64,000 nt of DNA from Taxawa tesnikishii (nom. ined.) (GCA_030247885.1 JAPDRO010000009.1:310001-374000); one strand, 5' to 3'; positions 10,793 through 23,371 are shown, counted from the stretch's first letter. Numbers and translations are program-made. The notes: generated from the sequence alone by a model not told the origin.

Positions 10793-12600
10793 TTACTGAA
10801 GCTCATCTACGTACCGCCCAGTCCGTTGCCGCCACACATCCTGGCAAAGGCCCTCACACACCTCATCTTCCAACAAAAACGACAACAGCGCGTCTCGAAC
10901 GGCTTTCCACGTCTCCCAAGTCAGCGTTACTGAAACGAACATGAGCTCCTTGATGCTCTCCTCCACCTCCGCCATGCGTTTCGTCTCATTGCCAAGCAGG
11001 ATCCACAACAACGATAGAATCGTGTGACACCAGTCCGTATACTGGGATAGCAGCGTTGCTTTTAACCTTTCCACCAGCCGCTGGCTTTTCCTGATCCATG
11101 GCACGTGCGGCGGAGACATTGAGACAAGATATATGAGCGCACCAAGCCGGACGGAATCCCGTATCAGCCGGCGGCGACCGAAATATGTCTTCTCCGGCGG
11201 CGAGTGCAGATTGCCAAAGATGCGCGTCGAGCTCGAGCATCGTTTCCGAGCCCATCGGGGACGCGGCGGCGACTTCGTGAGAAGGAGCTTTCAGCTGCAT
11301 GTTCTCTTGGAATATCTTTTGCACAATGCTGGTACAATCTTCGCAGAGGTCATAGCAGGCCGGAAGTTTCCAGTTCTGGAACAACGTTTGCGGATTTGAG
11401 GTCCTGAGAACCCCAGAGATAGTACCCGAGCGAGGGAGAGAAAAACGGCGATGGCTGATCAGGTGGCACGAGCCGGCGTAATCGAGCCTACGGTTCAACT
11501 CAGCACGGGCGGACGGAACGGCTTAGGGAACACATGTACCAGAGAACCAGAAGTGCTAATGAAGGATTGGAAGCCTCTAGACTGTCAATCCCACCTCTCA
11601 TATTGATGATGTGCTGTAGCCCATCCATGTGTCTGGTGTACGACTCATGGTTTCCAAATTGTAGCTTGCCATAAATTAGCTTTTGCCGTCAGCCACACTG
11701 GCCTTGGGATGCCTGCCGTGCTCATATGGGGAGAGGAGTCACCCGACATACCTCCAACCCTGCGTTGGCCGCAACGGCAATTATGGTCTGATCCCGGGTG
11801 GCGGTGTATGTGTTTGACAAGCGTTGGTTGATGGAGAGTATGGATGCGCACTTTTGCAAGGCAGCTTCTTCGGATTCCTTACGCCCGTGCCTGACCGCGA
11901 TGTCCATGGATGCAGCGGACAGCAGTGCTTGAATGGCGGCTAGATCTTGTCGTGCTAGGTCGTAGAAGAGCATCCTGATAGGCCGAAAGTCCGAACTCGA
12001 ATCGGTCGCAAACGGGCCGGGGTTACGGTGTAGACGACTGAGCTTGTATCAACGCCGCTGCAAACATGGTGAAAGGGGGACAGCATTAGTATCCTGAGCA
12101 GTCAGTCGAAACGACTGTTGAGAACACTGAGCAGCATGAGGGCTTGGACAGCATGGCCACAACCTACAATGACTAAGAAGTGCGTCCATCTGACGTGGGG
12201 TCCGATGGGATGTGTTCGGGCAGAACGGATCAACCTTTGTTGTACCCAGCGTACACAGTTGCATTGCTTCAGGCGCCTGTTGAGTGTCGCTGTAATGCCC
12301 GCTGTCACTCTCTGGATCATCACCATCGAAGACGTCCGGAACTTCTGTCAGTGCTGGCGTTGGTAGACTACCTTGACCTTTGGGAGTCGGTTCTGCTGTT
12401 AACTCCGCGATGAATGCTGATCTGCTCCACTGCCTGACGGTTCGCGTGAGGTTCCGTTCGACACGTCCGCTGCCGTCGTGGGCTTGACGGTAGTTTGACT
12501 CGAGAGACTCCCGGCTTGAGGATATCTCGTCACAATTCGACATCACAGAATCCTTGCGGCAATCCGTTCGTCTTGAGATTGGCGAGTCCTCGAGCGACAT
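10793..12600 (-). CDS. PF11951 fungal-specific regulator lacking a visible zinc cluster
   Basis: N-terminal exon from 12600: ~140 polar residues ending 'TKVDPFCPN...RQMDALLSH', the usual entry to PF11951 domains. The middle exon has 'YDLARQDLAAIQALLSAASMD', then a clear 87-nt intron (11665-11751, GTATGT...AAG), then 'LQFGNHESYTRHMDGLQHI'. The C-terminal part includes 'RDSVRLGALIYL' and 'LLSQYTDWCHTILSLLWIL', ending at 10793. The frame changes several times. Two changes at C3 11251-11253 and G4 11257-11260 each fit one missing base; those near 11500 and 12010-12110 are unresolved, so exact exon borders are not given. I considered a pseudogene, but the conserved motifs survive throughout and the breaks follow the window-wide missing-base pattern. 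No Zn2Cys6 motif was found upstream. Confidence 0.65.
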
Positions 12601-13945
12601 TTGTGGGGGTTGTAGAGTGTAGATACCGATTTCACTGGCCCTTCCATATCAGCGAAGAGCAGAGTGGTCGGAGGGAGGAGAGCGACTTGTAGAAGGCCGA
12701 ACGGGTATGTTATCCGCAACGCGCTTGGTAGGTGAGACTAGAACAGATCTTCTGGATTGCTTCTGATGGAAGGTGACTGCTGCGCAAGGAAGAGATGCGT
12801 CTGAGCGGTTCCTGGTAGACATGCCTTGAGGTTGGATCAATCGCTCCCCCATGTGGGTAGGTATCCGAGGCAACCTCAGACGTCCTCCGTGCTGTCGGAG
12901 CACCGCTGTTATCTACCCATCCAAACGTCTGCTGTACAATGATTATCGGTCGCGTACCCCGAGCCCTGTGCATAAGTGGTATTTTAGGCCGCTGGCTTGT
13001 GCGCGATCGTCTGACAAAGCAGCGTGCGTCTGTCCACTGTAGGGTGATTGGCCGAACCAGCAACTACACTGTATACTCCGTTGCTAGTCCAACTTGATAA
13101 GGCGGGATACCGGCTGAGGAAAGGATACACATCCGGAGGCCGTGGACCGCCCCGTGATCGGCGGTTGATACATTATACTCCGTCCTGAAGATTAGATGGG
13201 GGAGAGGCGATATAGGGGCGGTATACGCATGGAAACGCGATGTGAAGTTCTTCTCACCTGCATCCTTGAAGTCAGTACCGGACAGGCTGTGGATGGTTGC
13301 AGTGTCGACCGCGATTATATACAATTCATAGTATTGCTAATCCGTGCATTTGCCAAGTGCGGTACGGCCGCTCGCAGAATGCGCTCCCCGTGTACCTCAA
13401 CAAAGGCCCGCCTATCCAGACGTCAAAGCCATCAGGTAAGCAGATCTACGGACGTATGATAGCAACACGTGCAGCCAAGAGACTAAGGCCAGTCTGTGTC
13501 AGCTTAGTTTTAGTACAGTCTTCATCACCCACGAGCCCTCACTTTGTTCTTCGCTCACGCGTCATGACGATAGTTTGTTACAATAACAACCCAATGCATG
13601 GCTTTGGAAGCTGACAGTACATGTGCTTACTCTTTTGACTAGACTCGCGGTTGCCGATAGTCACGGGAAAAATCATGGAGTATAGGGGATGCTCTTTCCG
13701 GATCTGGAAGGTCTGACGTAGACATGCATTTGCTAAGCGCCTTGATAAACGGCTATCTCCTGCCCAAAAGCCATATAGGTATCGTGCAAGATTGACGGAA
13801 ACACGTAAAGCAGAGAGTGAACCATGGGACCCAAAGAGTGAGAAGGATATCCCGAGAATGGTCAATGATCGTAAAGCATTAACCGCATGCGTCGTGAACC
13901 ACTCGGCATTTACCGTCTGTCCACAACCGCCGCCACAGCGTTCTC
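12601..13945. other. Gene-poor intergenic stretch
   Basis: Frames of up to 117 codons exist on both strands but none resembles a known family and none continues across a credible intron. I looked here for a missing zinc-cluster exon of the upstream end of the minus-strand PF11951 gene and found none. Confidence 0.55.
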
Positions 13946-15127
13946 CTATTTGAAGGGGCTCCTCTCCGGACCACCCTCGTCTCCGCCCACAGCGCTTGCG
14001 GGCAGACTTCTGTGGACGCTGAGATCACCACTTCCAGTTTTGCGCAACGCTTGTCGCATCGTTTCAATGGTCAGTTCGCCATGCTGCTGTGGGTGTTGAG
14101 GGTTCAGTCCTGGGCTACCCAAAGATGGGCTTGTAACCGGGCTGCGACGTGGACTCAACTCCACTCCTTTGACCGAACCGGTTGGAGGCGTGGTTACTTC
14201 TTGGGAGAAAGAGTGCGAGTGCGCCGACACAGGAGACCGTACTGGCGATGGAGAACGGTTGTGGGAAGGCGAATGATGGGCCGGAGGATGCGCCAGGGAA
14301 GAAGCGGAAAGCGGAAGATGATGTAAGGATTCCTTAGATCCAGACTCCGCGTGCTCGCCCTGCATTACATCGGCAAACGAGATAAAGCTCAATCGTCGAA
14401 CATCGTTGGGGTCGAGGGAGCCATAGTTGGACGCCTCTTCGCTTTCCTGCTGTACATGTGGAGGCAGGGCTGAGGGAAAACCTTCATGTTGAGGCTCCTG
14501 CGGTGACACGGAAACTTCTGACTGAAGTCCGCTAGAGACGCCTTCCGCAACTGTCACAGCAGCTGGTTGGTGTGCGGCATGTGTGACTATCTCAACCTCG
14601 TCCGGGTTGAGGTGGTTGTCTGTGATTGCAAGCGACGAGGCTTCTAGCACCGGGGGTATATAGTTTTCAGTCTGAATGTGGGAAGGAATGGCTGGTGAGA
14701 GCTCGCTGGGCAATGCGTTCTCCTGAACGTTCCGCTCAAAAATCTCCGAAGCAGCTGGAGAGTGAGGGCGAGGAGAAGATGGCCGTAGTGGTAGGGCGGA
14801 AGGGTATGGATGCGACCCTCGGTGTGGAGAAGTTGGTACAGGCTTGTGATCTGGCTGTCCAGGAGATGTTGGGCGCATTGCAGATATGGCTGCTTGTGTT
14901 GCGGGCATAACGGGAGCACTCGACTGAGAGTCCGCTGGGTTCCTCGGCACCATGTTGTCTTCTTCCTTCTTCTTGCCGAAGCCGAACAGTTTCCAATTGC
15001 GGGACTTTGCCGTGTCCCTGTGTTCCCTCTCGTCAGTCCTGGCCGGGTTCGATGTGGTCTCCTGTTGCGAAGGCGCAGAAGAATTTTGAGTGTCTGGGTC
15101 GGCCGTACGCGTACCCAACGTATTCAT
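13946..15127 (-). CDS. Conserved Ser/Pro-rich protein of unknown function
   Basis: A single uninterrupted exon of 393 aa. The start at 15127 is the first ATG of the frame. Near the N terminus (about residue 45) is 'KSRNWKLFGFGKKKEED', a basic patch typical of membrane- or phosphatase-associated fungal proteins. The centre is low-complexity, rich in Ser, Pro and His. Close to the C terminus is 'GELTIETMRQALRKTGSGD', which I recognise as a motif conserved in otherwise divergent fungal proteins. No enzyme domain or membrane segment is visible, so it is probably largely disordered. Function unknown. Confidence 0.8.
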   Translation of the reverse strand: MNTLGTRTADPDTQNSSAPSQQETTSNPARTDEREHRDTAKSRNWKLFGFGKKKEEDNMVPRNPADSQSSAPVMPATQAAISAMRPTSPGQPDHKPVPTSPHRGSHPYPSALPLRPSSPRPHSPAASEIFERNVQENALPSELSPAIPSHIQTENYIPPVLEASSLAITDNHLNPDEVEIVTHAAHQPAAVTVAEGVSSGLQSEVSVSPQEPQHEGFPSALPPHVQQESEEASNYGSLDPNDVRRLSFISFADVMQGEHAESGSKESLHHLPLSASSLAHPPAHHSPSHNRSPSPVRSPVSAHSHSFSQEVTTPPTGSVKGVELSPRRSPVTSPSLGSPGLNPQHPQQHGELTIETMRQALRKTGSGDLSVHRSLPASAVGGDEGGPERSPFK

Positions 15128-15837
15128 TCCGGTGAATGAGGGCACGGTTGGTGGGTAGGACAGTGGGCTGTGGGCTGCGGGCTGTGGGCTGAGGGCTGAC
15201 GAAAGCTTAACTAGCCGGCCTTAGTATGGAGAAGGGCGTGACGAGCGTCGCAAGACTGGACCATTGAGAGTAGCTAAGAGGAAGAGGGGAAGAAGGTCAC
15301 AGTTGGGAAGGATGCGAGTTATTTGTGAGAAGTGGGTAGCGTTGAGGATGCGTGTGATCTTGCAAGGCCTAGCGACTGCCGTCATCAATGTATATCAATC
15401 GATCAACAAGGGTCCCGTCTCCGCAGCAAGCAAGGAACAGCAGCCCACGTCTGCCAAGCAACCGGTATAGCCCAGCCAACAGTGCAGATCTTCTGTTTCC
15501 CGTACGGCGCTCAGAGACGTGCAGCCCGATGCACTGCTTGCTCCTTCTGGTTGTGTGTCATGTCTTGTTTGTACCAATCATCATCCTTCTCTCGCATTCT
15601 CAAACGTGCAATCACTCGGTCAAATCCGCAAGACAGATCTCGGCAGAGTCAACCGATCGGTTCAGACTCGGAGAAGTTTCATCTACCACGGAACAATAAA
15701 AAGGCAAACAGGAACCTTAGATTGACTCACGCGTGTGCAGAAAGCCTAAAGCGTTCCGTCAACGGGATCTCTTCTACACAAGAAGGTAGTTTGCTGTCAG
15801 GCTTGTGTGACAGCAAACGACTGCAACAACGTTAACA
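15128..15837. other. Intergenic with a short GGGCTGT-type repeat
   Basis: Contains a short tandem repeat at about 15161-15200 (GGGCTGT/GGGCTGC/GGGCTGA units) just upstream of the Ser/Pro-rich gene, then ordinary sequence. The long frame at 15332-15835 has no family features. A first exon of the DUF3669 locus could lie here but none is recognisable. Confidence 0.55.
15161..15200. repeat. GGGCTGN heptamer tandem repeat
   Basis: About five heptamer copies in a row, differing at the last position (T, C or A). It sits in the presumed promoter of the minus-strand Ser/Pro-rich gene, about 35 bases above its start codon. Confidence 0.8.
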
Positions 15838-17007
15838 ACGCAACAAAACTACAGCCGATTCAGCAGATTGTAGGGAATCCGTCGATAGATTGGCCAATGC
15901 AGAGCTGTTCGTGAGGCCCTTTCCATCCAAGCACCTGGTCCAGGCCCAATGGCAGTCCCGACAAGTCGGCTTCGGCAACTGTGGCATCGTCTGGGCCAAA
16001 GATGGATTTTCCCACGCCGTTAAAACAGAATGACCTCGGCTCGACGGGTCGCCACGGAAAGAATACCAAATGCAGACCCGGGTGCTGGAAGCCTTCAACA
16101 GGACGAGGGCCAACGGAACATGTCCAGACGTTCTCGTACCACAGTGCCACTGGTCTACCAACAGGCACGATACCGAATGGTGGGACCAGCACACACAAGA
16201 ATTCCACAGTGACACTAAAAACATGTCCCGGAACGTCATATGCTCGGGGCGCATTCATCCTCTGCCAGAGTGCACCGTGGAACCCGTCTTGCGTGAGTAC
16301 TTTCCGCCGGATCGCCTTGATCTGGTCTCGGGCGATGCAAAGATGACCTGCATGGCTCGCATTTACCTGGGGAGGAAGGAAAGGCATACAAACATGTGGG
16401 AATAGTAATTACGTCAAACACACCAACTTCCCGCCTTACCTAGATCGAGTGGAGGACCTTCATCTCGAAAAGCTTCGGTAGGCGAGGCAATGACTGACGC
16501 TCTTGCTATCATGCATTGGGAGGCTCAGGTCTATGCCAACGATTGCGAGTTTGCACTTGCATCTCCGCGTCTGGTTGATTACGAGGATCGCGTACTCCCG
16601 TACAGCACCATTCAGCCGCCCGAAAAGAACAACTTGACAAGGGCACTGCAGACAGCCGAATACAGGACACTCTGCCAGTGCCGCCAAGACGATCAAACTC
16701 AACTTTTGGTTATTGGACTTCGACTTGCGCCTAGGCATGAGTATGGATGAGGATGGAGTCACCGAGGCAGCGGGCGCACATGTCAGAAACGACAAGTACT
16801 TCCTACGCCCTCCAGAACCGCACGACGAGGAGAAACGGGACTTGTAGTTGTGGTTGGGAAGCCTTCGAGCAGCGCTACATTTATACCAGCCATCGTGTCA
16901 TGGATGCCGCTGCAGCCGATTGGGATGTTGATAGACGACTACCGGAGCTGTTCATACGAAAAGTGGTGGAGACGCTGGCGATGAGATGGTCATCGAGTGC
17001 GGACTAG
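15838..17007 (+). pseudogene. Disrupted DUF3669 (PF12417) gene
   Basis: Pieces of a DUF3669 protein appear in order in shifting frames: 'ELFVRPFPSKH', 'VGFGNCGIVWAK', 'EYQMQTRVLEAFN', 'EYFPPDRLDL', 'FPPYLDRVEDLHL', 'MTDALAIMHWEAQVYANDCEF', 'FWLLDFDLRLGMSMDEDGV', 'EAFEQRYIYTS' and 'RRLPELFIRK', ending at 17007. About six separate points need a frame change over 1.2 kb, and no start codon or first exon is visible. Some breaks resemble the missing-base pattern seen elsewhere, but the density is several times higher than in any other gene here, so real decay is the simpler reading. DUF3669 proteins are uncharacterised fungal proteins, sometimes labelled zinc-finger proteins. Confidence 0.65.
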
Positions 17008-19107
17008 AGCAGTCCATCTGACCGTCGTCTCCTGTTTTTGTTCGATAGATTACGACCGACGAATGGATACCAGCTGCGTCATGGGCGTGGATAGAAAGAG
17101 GAGTACGGCCGTCAAGCATCTGACAACGACAACAACAAAACCAACAGTGCGTGTGCTCTGCCACCGCAATGTCCCAACACCGCCCTGATCACCATAGTAG
17201 CTGTCTACAAGCCCTATCGTGATATGTCACTCATCCAACTGAAACACTTTCCTTCCCTTCCTTCCCTTCCTTCCCTTCCTTCCCTTCCGGCGGCCCGTCC
17301 ACCGGGAGCGCTAACCGTCCGAAACCAGAACCAAGCACTTGGAGTCGGCAAACACGGTGTGGATGCACCCACCGCCAAAGTAGTATACAGTAGTCACGCG
17401 ATGGTATAAACTCTCCGACGCCTCAGGAGCTGAATGTTGTGCACTTCTGACGGCATGGGGAGAGCGTTGAGGCATTCAAAGCGATGCCCTGCATCCACCA
17501 TCATCGGATTCTCCCACAGGCTAGGAAAAGAAGGAAAAGCTACCAGGGTCGGAGTACGAGCCGGGCAGGCATCGATGATATTGCTGATGAATAGTCGATA
17601 TGCGCGAGTCAGAATAGGGCAATAGGGGGCGTGGGCAGGGTTGTATTTGAGATCTAAGGCACGATTTGCTAGGGCAGATGGCCGCTAGGTGCATACAGAT
17701 TTCTTGCATCTTTGGTGCGTCTTGCTGCGGGTTCTTGGGCAGAGAAGATCATATGGAGATGGGCGATGGCATTTGGAATGGCGTCTGTGAGGCGTCGACT
17801 TAGCACATCTGGAGTGGGCTGCTAGGCCCTTGGGGAGTCGGGACTACAGCTCCACAAGACGCCCGGCGGGTTATATATGGTTGCGGACGGCATTTCCGAC
17901 GTAAGCCACTCAGATGATGGTGGGTGGACGCATGTCAATCTGGTGGCCGGCTAAGGCAGAGGCAGGCCCGGGGCTGAAGGCGGCACTGACTGGTGGCCAC
18001 AATGCCGAGGGTGTGGAGTAGTCGTGCAGACGTGTCTCGCAGCTCAGCTCAACCCTACCGTTATACAGCGGTTTGCTAGCTGCTTAGTTGCAGCAACCGA
18101 AACAGCGAGGAGAGTCAGGTACTGGTCGAGTGTGGTCAAAGTGAACAGCAATATCTGAGGTTACGTGATGGCCCAGATGGTGTAAGGGTACCGTGGGCTT
18201 GGGATTATCCAGGGGCGGTCCCGCAAGCGATCCTTCGCGCAGGCACATTGATCCGGTGCAGACTGTCCACATCGCGGGCCTGTATGCGCTGCATATGCGC
18301 ACTCTGCTGTTCGTGCGACTCCTGCTGTCCGCTGCTGTATGTGTGCAAAGGCCCAGCTTGCCACGCCAGACACGGCGTTTGGATAGTATGGCCGCATGGG
18401 GCGGTTACAAATGGTTAGATATATGTATTTGTGGACTAAGCCTTGCCCCGTCGCCGGTGCGTGGGCCGGAGCGTAGACTGAAACGAGATCATTAGCCATC
18501 TAAACCCTGCCCGCAGTCCCAAACCCTTACCTATTTTGCATGAAACCGAGAAAGTCTGACCAATTGCACCGCGCATTGCTCTGTCCAATCCTCCTGCATT
18601 GGGGACGTCTGCTCTGATCTGTTAGTCCACGTGGTATTGCTCCCTCCCAACGCCCTGCACTCTGCGAAATCCCACTGACCCACGAGAGAGGCCACTCCCT
18701 TGCCGTAGCTCACGGCCATGCGCCGGAGACGCCTCGCAGACCAGAAACCATAGACAGCCACCAACTTCTTCCATCGCACGGCCACTCCCATCTCCCTGAC
18801 ATGAAGCATAGCGCGGGCTCACGAACCATCCCGCCTAAACACCATCTGGAAACCGCCTACACCGCGAGCCGTCTCGAGAAGAGCATCGACCGCTATCGCA
18901 AAAGCACCGACATAAGGGGCGCAACGAGGACATTGAGCGATCAGAAGACTGGCGCCAGATCGCGCCATCTGTGAAGAAGGATTGGCAAGCCTGCTCACCC
19001 GTAAGCAGCGGTTGTGCGGCACAGAACTCATATAACGACGCAAGGGCACGAATTAATAATAGCACACGCCGTGACCCTAAGGGTCTCGGGTGTACCTTAT
19101 CAATATC
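17008..19107. other. Gene-poor intergenic stretch, 2.1 kb
   Basis: No gene recognised on either strand. It holds a TTCCC-type simple repeat at about 17250-17289. Frames at 18084-18822 overlap each other on both strands and lack family features. The last few hundred bases are the presumed promoter of the RasGAP gene. Confidence 0.55.
17250..17289. repeat. CCTTCCCTT simple repeat
   Basis: Four to five near-perfect copies of a TTCCCTTCC-like pyrimidine unit are visible in an otherwise ordinary intergenic region. Confidence 0.85.
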
Positions 19108-22100
19108 ATGGACCATCACCGCCAGAGATGGACGCAGGAAAGACGCCGCAAGCAACCGAGTCTCTACGACGAATACCTTAACGAGGAGAGGTCCGCCCAG
19201 CGAGAAGCGACACCGCAACGCAACCCCTCCGCCATGCGGAATGTCAACGCCAACAATGCCGGCACCATTCGCGCCGTAACCCCCGACAACCAGTCCATTG
19301 CAGAAGAGGCAGTCGTACAGCCGACGAGCACACATAGTTTCGAACGGCAGTACCTGTCTCACGTCACACCTTCTTCGTCTCCTCGCACCCTGAAAAGAGA
19401 AAGAACCAGCCCAAGGAGCATACCGCCGGAAATCTTGACAAGGTCGGATTCGACAGATGGAAGCAAGCGGGATTTCAATAGCAGCGTCAGTGGAGGTATA
19501 TACGGGCACGTCAGGCCCCGAACGAGGACACTTGAGGAGGCTAGGACAAGGGAAAGATCTCCGTCTTCAGTGATTGGAAAGAGCAGGGCCAGGATAGGTT
19601 CTGTCCATACCGCAACATCCCCTTACACTGGCAGTGATGGCATGTCCTCCGTCGGCCATCCTTCGCTTGTTTCGCCACTCTCACAAGCGTCTTTCGGCAG
19701 CTCGTCAGTCGGAGATCATCCGCAACGTCCCGTTTCACCGGAGTCTTCCACTGCGCCCTTGGTAGCCGAGAGCAACACGAGCAAGCGCAGAACCGTGCAT
19801 CTGATGAGGACGCTCTGTGGTCGCATGTCGGGAAACTTGTACTTTCGACGTGGTGCCAACAACCCGTGGTCCTCATCGTACTGTTACATTCATGAGGATA
19901 CTGGAAGTTTGATGTACGAGCCGGGCGTTGATACCGGATTCCACAAGACGCTCATTCCTGACCTTCGCGGTTGTCGCATCAACGCGCTGATTGACGAATC
20001 GTTGGAAATGCCTTACCTGGAAATTGTCGTGCCCAACTCCACATTATCAGTTCACATCCGGGCAAATGCCCAAACCGATTTCGATTCTTGGTATGCGGCG
20101 TTAATGTGCTGGAAGCCGCTGAAACCGAAAGGTATTCACAATAGGATGGCAAAATCACAAACAGGGGTTTTCTCAGGAGGCCACTCACCGCTGAAAGCCG
20201 GAGGAATTCTGAAATGTCCATGTTGAAAGAAGCACCCATCATCAAAGTTGGCAAAATGATCTACTGGGATACTAATGTCTCCTACAGTAATGTCGGCGCC
20301 TCAAAGTCGGTCAGACCGCAGGTGCACAGGATGCAAAGCTACGGCTCCCGATGGTGGCGAAGAGTTTCGTGCACGCTAAGAGAGAACGGAGAGCTCAAGC
20401 TGTACACTGAGACCGAGAACTCCCTAGTGACGGTTGTACAACTCTCGCATCTCTCGAGGTGTGCTATACAGCGTTTGGATCCATCCGTCTTGGACAATGA
20501 ATTTTGCATCGCCATACACCCCCAATACACCTCGACCTCAAGCACAACGCCTTCACGACCAGTATACCTTTCCTTGGAATCACGCATACTTTACGAAGTT
20601 TGGTTTCTACTCTTACGAGCGTTCACGATACCCCAACTCTACGGCCCAAGGCCTCCGACGCCGGATGGCCACGACGACATGAGCACACCGTCTGATTTCA
20701 ATGCTCTTCTCGAAAACTCTGCAATAGACATGTTCCGCATGGAACGCGCTCTTTCCATTCGGATTGTAGAGGCTAAGCTACCGCCTAGCGCTGTCGTTCC
20801 ACCTTCCGATTCAACCCATCATTCTTCCAGGTCTAACCATTCGTCATATAAAGTCGATCATGCGAACGGATATTATGTCGAGATCCATCTCGATGCAGAG
20901 ACGCGTGCCAAGACGATGGTGAAGTATGAAGGGCTGTACCCGTTCTGGCGAGAGGAGTTCGACTTCCTGGATTTGCCCGCTGTTCTGAGCTCCGCTTCTG
21001 TGGTTCTGAAGCACCGCCCTCCCGATACAACAACCATGGCCGAACGGCAGCAGGCGCGCCTCATCCACGAGGCTTATGGGCTCATTGACAATGGGCAGGC
21101 CGGTGGAGCAGCATCGGGGTACACGGGCGTCTCGCACGATCAGACACTGGGCAAGGTGGAGATATATCTAGAAGAACTGGAAGCATGCAAGGAGATTGAG
21201 AAGTGGTGGCCTGTGGTCAATGTGTACGGCCAGAACGTCGGAGAGATTCTGATTAAGGCTCGAGCAGAGGAGAACGTCATCCTAATGACCCGCGACTATG
21301 AGCCGCTTAACCAGCTGCTGCACCGGTTCGGCAACGGACTGACTCTGCAGATCGCACAAATGATCCCAGGAGAATTGCGACGGTTGTCTGACACGCTACT
21401 CAATATATTCCAGGTCTCTGGCCAGGTCACGGAGTGGCTCATGGCGCTTGTCGAAGAGGAGATAGACGGCATTCACAAGGAAACGCCCATCTCCCGATTG
21501 CGGTATAGCCGGCGTATGGGGAGCAACGAGTCCGAAGCCTTGGGGTCCTCCGGTGTGCAAAGTGACCGAGAGATGATTGTTCGTGACATGAACAAGAATG
21601 CTACGCTGGAAGCGAACCTTCTATTCCGTGGAAATACCCTCCTCACCAAGTCTTTGGATTCTCATATGCGTCGCGTTGGCAAAGAATACCTTATCACTGC
21701 TCTCGGCTCAGTGATCAAGGAGATTAACGACAAGGATCCTGATTGCGAAGTCGACCCGAACAAAGTTTCGGACAACCACGTCATGCAGAGGAATTGGCAC
21801 AGGCTTCTAAACTGCACTCAGGACGTCTGGGCCGCCATCAAAGGTAGTGCAAAGAAGTGTCCCTTGGAGCTGAGAGTCATTTTCCGGCACATTCGAGCTT
21901 GCGCGGAGGACAGATATGGTGACTTCCTGAGAACCGTCATGTACAGCAGTGTTTCGGGTTTCCTTTTCTTACGGTTCTTTTGTCCTGCAGTTCTTAACCC
22001 AAAGCTCTTTGGATTGCTCAAAGGTATGCACACGTGTTTCTAGTTGCTGCTAAAAGATGCTGACCACACATAGATGATCCCAAGCCTCGAGCTCGCCGAA

Positions 22101-23371
22101 CCTTCACTTTGATCGCCAAATCCCTTCAAGGTCTCGCCAACATGGCGTCCTTCGGCAGCAAAGAAGTCTGGATGGAGCCCATGAACGCCTTCCTGAGCAA
22201 TCACCGCGACTCTTTCAAAATCTTCATTGACGATGTCTGCTCTGTACCCGCTCCGCCCAACACTCTCCCAGAGATACCGCCCAGTTACTCGACCCCACTC
22301 GCCATCAAGAACCGCCTTCCCCTGACCTCTAGGGAAGGTTTTCCTAGCTTGCCTTATCTGATTGATCAAGCCCGCGAGTTTGCGGGTCTTGTTGAGCTCT
22401 GGCTGACTGGTACAAGTGGTGGCGGCAGCTCTCCGACTGGAAGCACAAATGGTGGGCAGACCAGCACCCTTGACGAGAGGAGCATCGCCGCACAAATTGT
22501 CAAAGAGGACGGAGATCTCCTGGCCTTCCACAACCTGTGCACAGCCCTACATACCCGTACACAAGAATGTCTCTCGCGAGCCGAGCGGGCTGAACGACCA
22601 AGTTCGTCATTAAGTTTCCGCTGGGAAGAAGTCATCGAGCAACTTCACGGCAGCAACCTGGACGAACAGCACACCGATTCTGCTGAGGCGACGCCCCACA
22701 CGGGCACACCGGTACGCAACTCGTTTGACGAGATCGCCCACTCCGCTATCGGACCCAGTCCAGCGCTGTTGGGTTCTCCTGACCTAGGTCATGGCAACGG
22801 TGGCGAGGACGACTGGGGCCGTGATCGCGACGCCGGAGCCGCCACTGCGGCCGCCAGCCTAACGCAGGAACGTACGGGTCATCGTAGCGCGCTGAGCGGG
22901 TTCCGGGATGGAGCGGCGCGAGCGAGCAATTCATTCGATCACGGCAGTCGGATCACGGCCGGCAGCAGCGGAAGTGGCGGCAGGGATGCGTCGGTTGCCG
23001 GCAGCGTGAGGCAAGACCGCGGATTGGGGCTAAGCGGAGAAGCTCTAGGACGGCGCAGCACTGACTCCCGGGACCTATCTGGATTCGGCAACGGAGGAAA
23101 AGGCAAGGAAACCGCTGCGCCTGGCTCGGGCGTCAGCAGCACGGTGAGCAGCGACACGGAACATGCGATTGCGCTGCCGAGTCTGCTGCGCGAGCGCGAG
23201 AGGAGGGCGAGGGCGGCGGAGAAAGATAAGGACAAGGGCAGAGATAAGGATAAGGAGAAAAGGGAAGGCAAGAGCGGGTTGAAGGATTTCGTGCCCAGTC
23301 TGGGTATGAAGAGACGAAAGGAAAGACGCACGGAGGCAGGAGCCAGATTCAGGGTGCAGAAGGAAGATTGA
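19108..23371 (+). CDS. BUD2: BUD2/CLA2-type Ras-family GTPase-activating protein (PH, C2, RasGAP)
   Basis: A GAP that stimulates GTP hydrolysis on a Ras/Rsr1-type GTPase and so helps set polarity at the cell cortex (family knowledge). Exons 19108-22023 and 22074-23371 are joined over a 50-nt intron. Residues 1 to about 230 are polar. About 232-350 and 370-480 look PH-like. About 544-640 is C2-like ('YYVEIHLDAETRAKTMV', 'FWREEFDFLDLP'). About 740-1040 is the RasGAP domain, with the arginine-finger region 'LLFRGNTLLTKS' near 840 and the signature 'FLFLRFFCPAVLNP' near 950. The C-terminal ~250 residues are disordered, with an EKDKDKGRDKDKEK stretch. One frame break lies in the G4/T4 run 20164-20171; one added base gives 1404 aa. 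IRA-type RasGAPs are much longer and lack this layout. Confidence 0.85.

Noticed and set aside
10793-12600. Calling the minus-strand PF11951 gene a pseudogene
   Set aside because: Conserved motifs persist through its whole length and the best-placed breaks fit single missing bases in C and G runs, as in clearly essential genes nearby.
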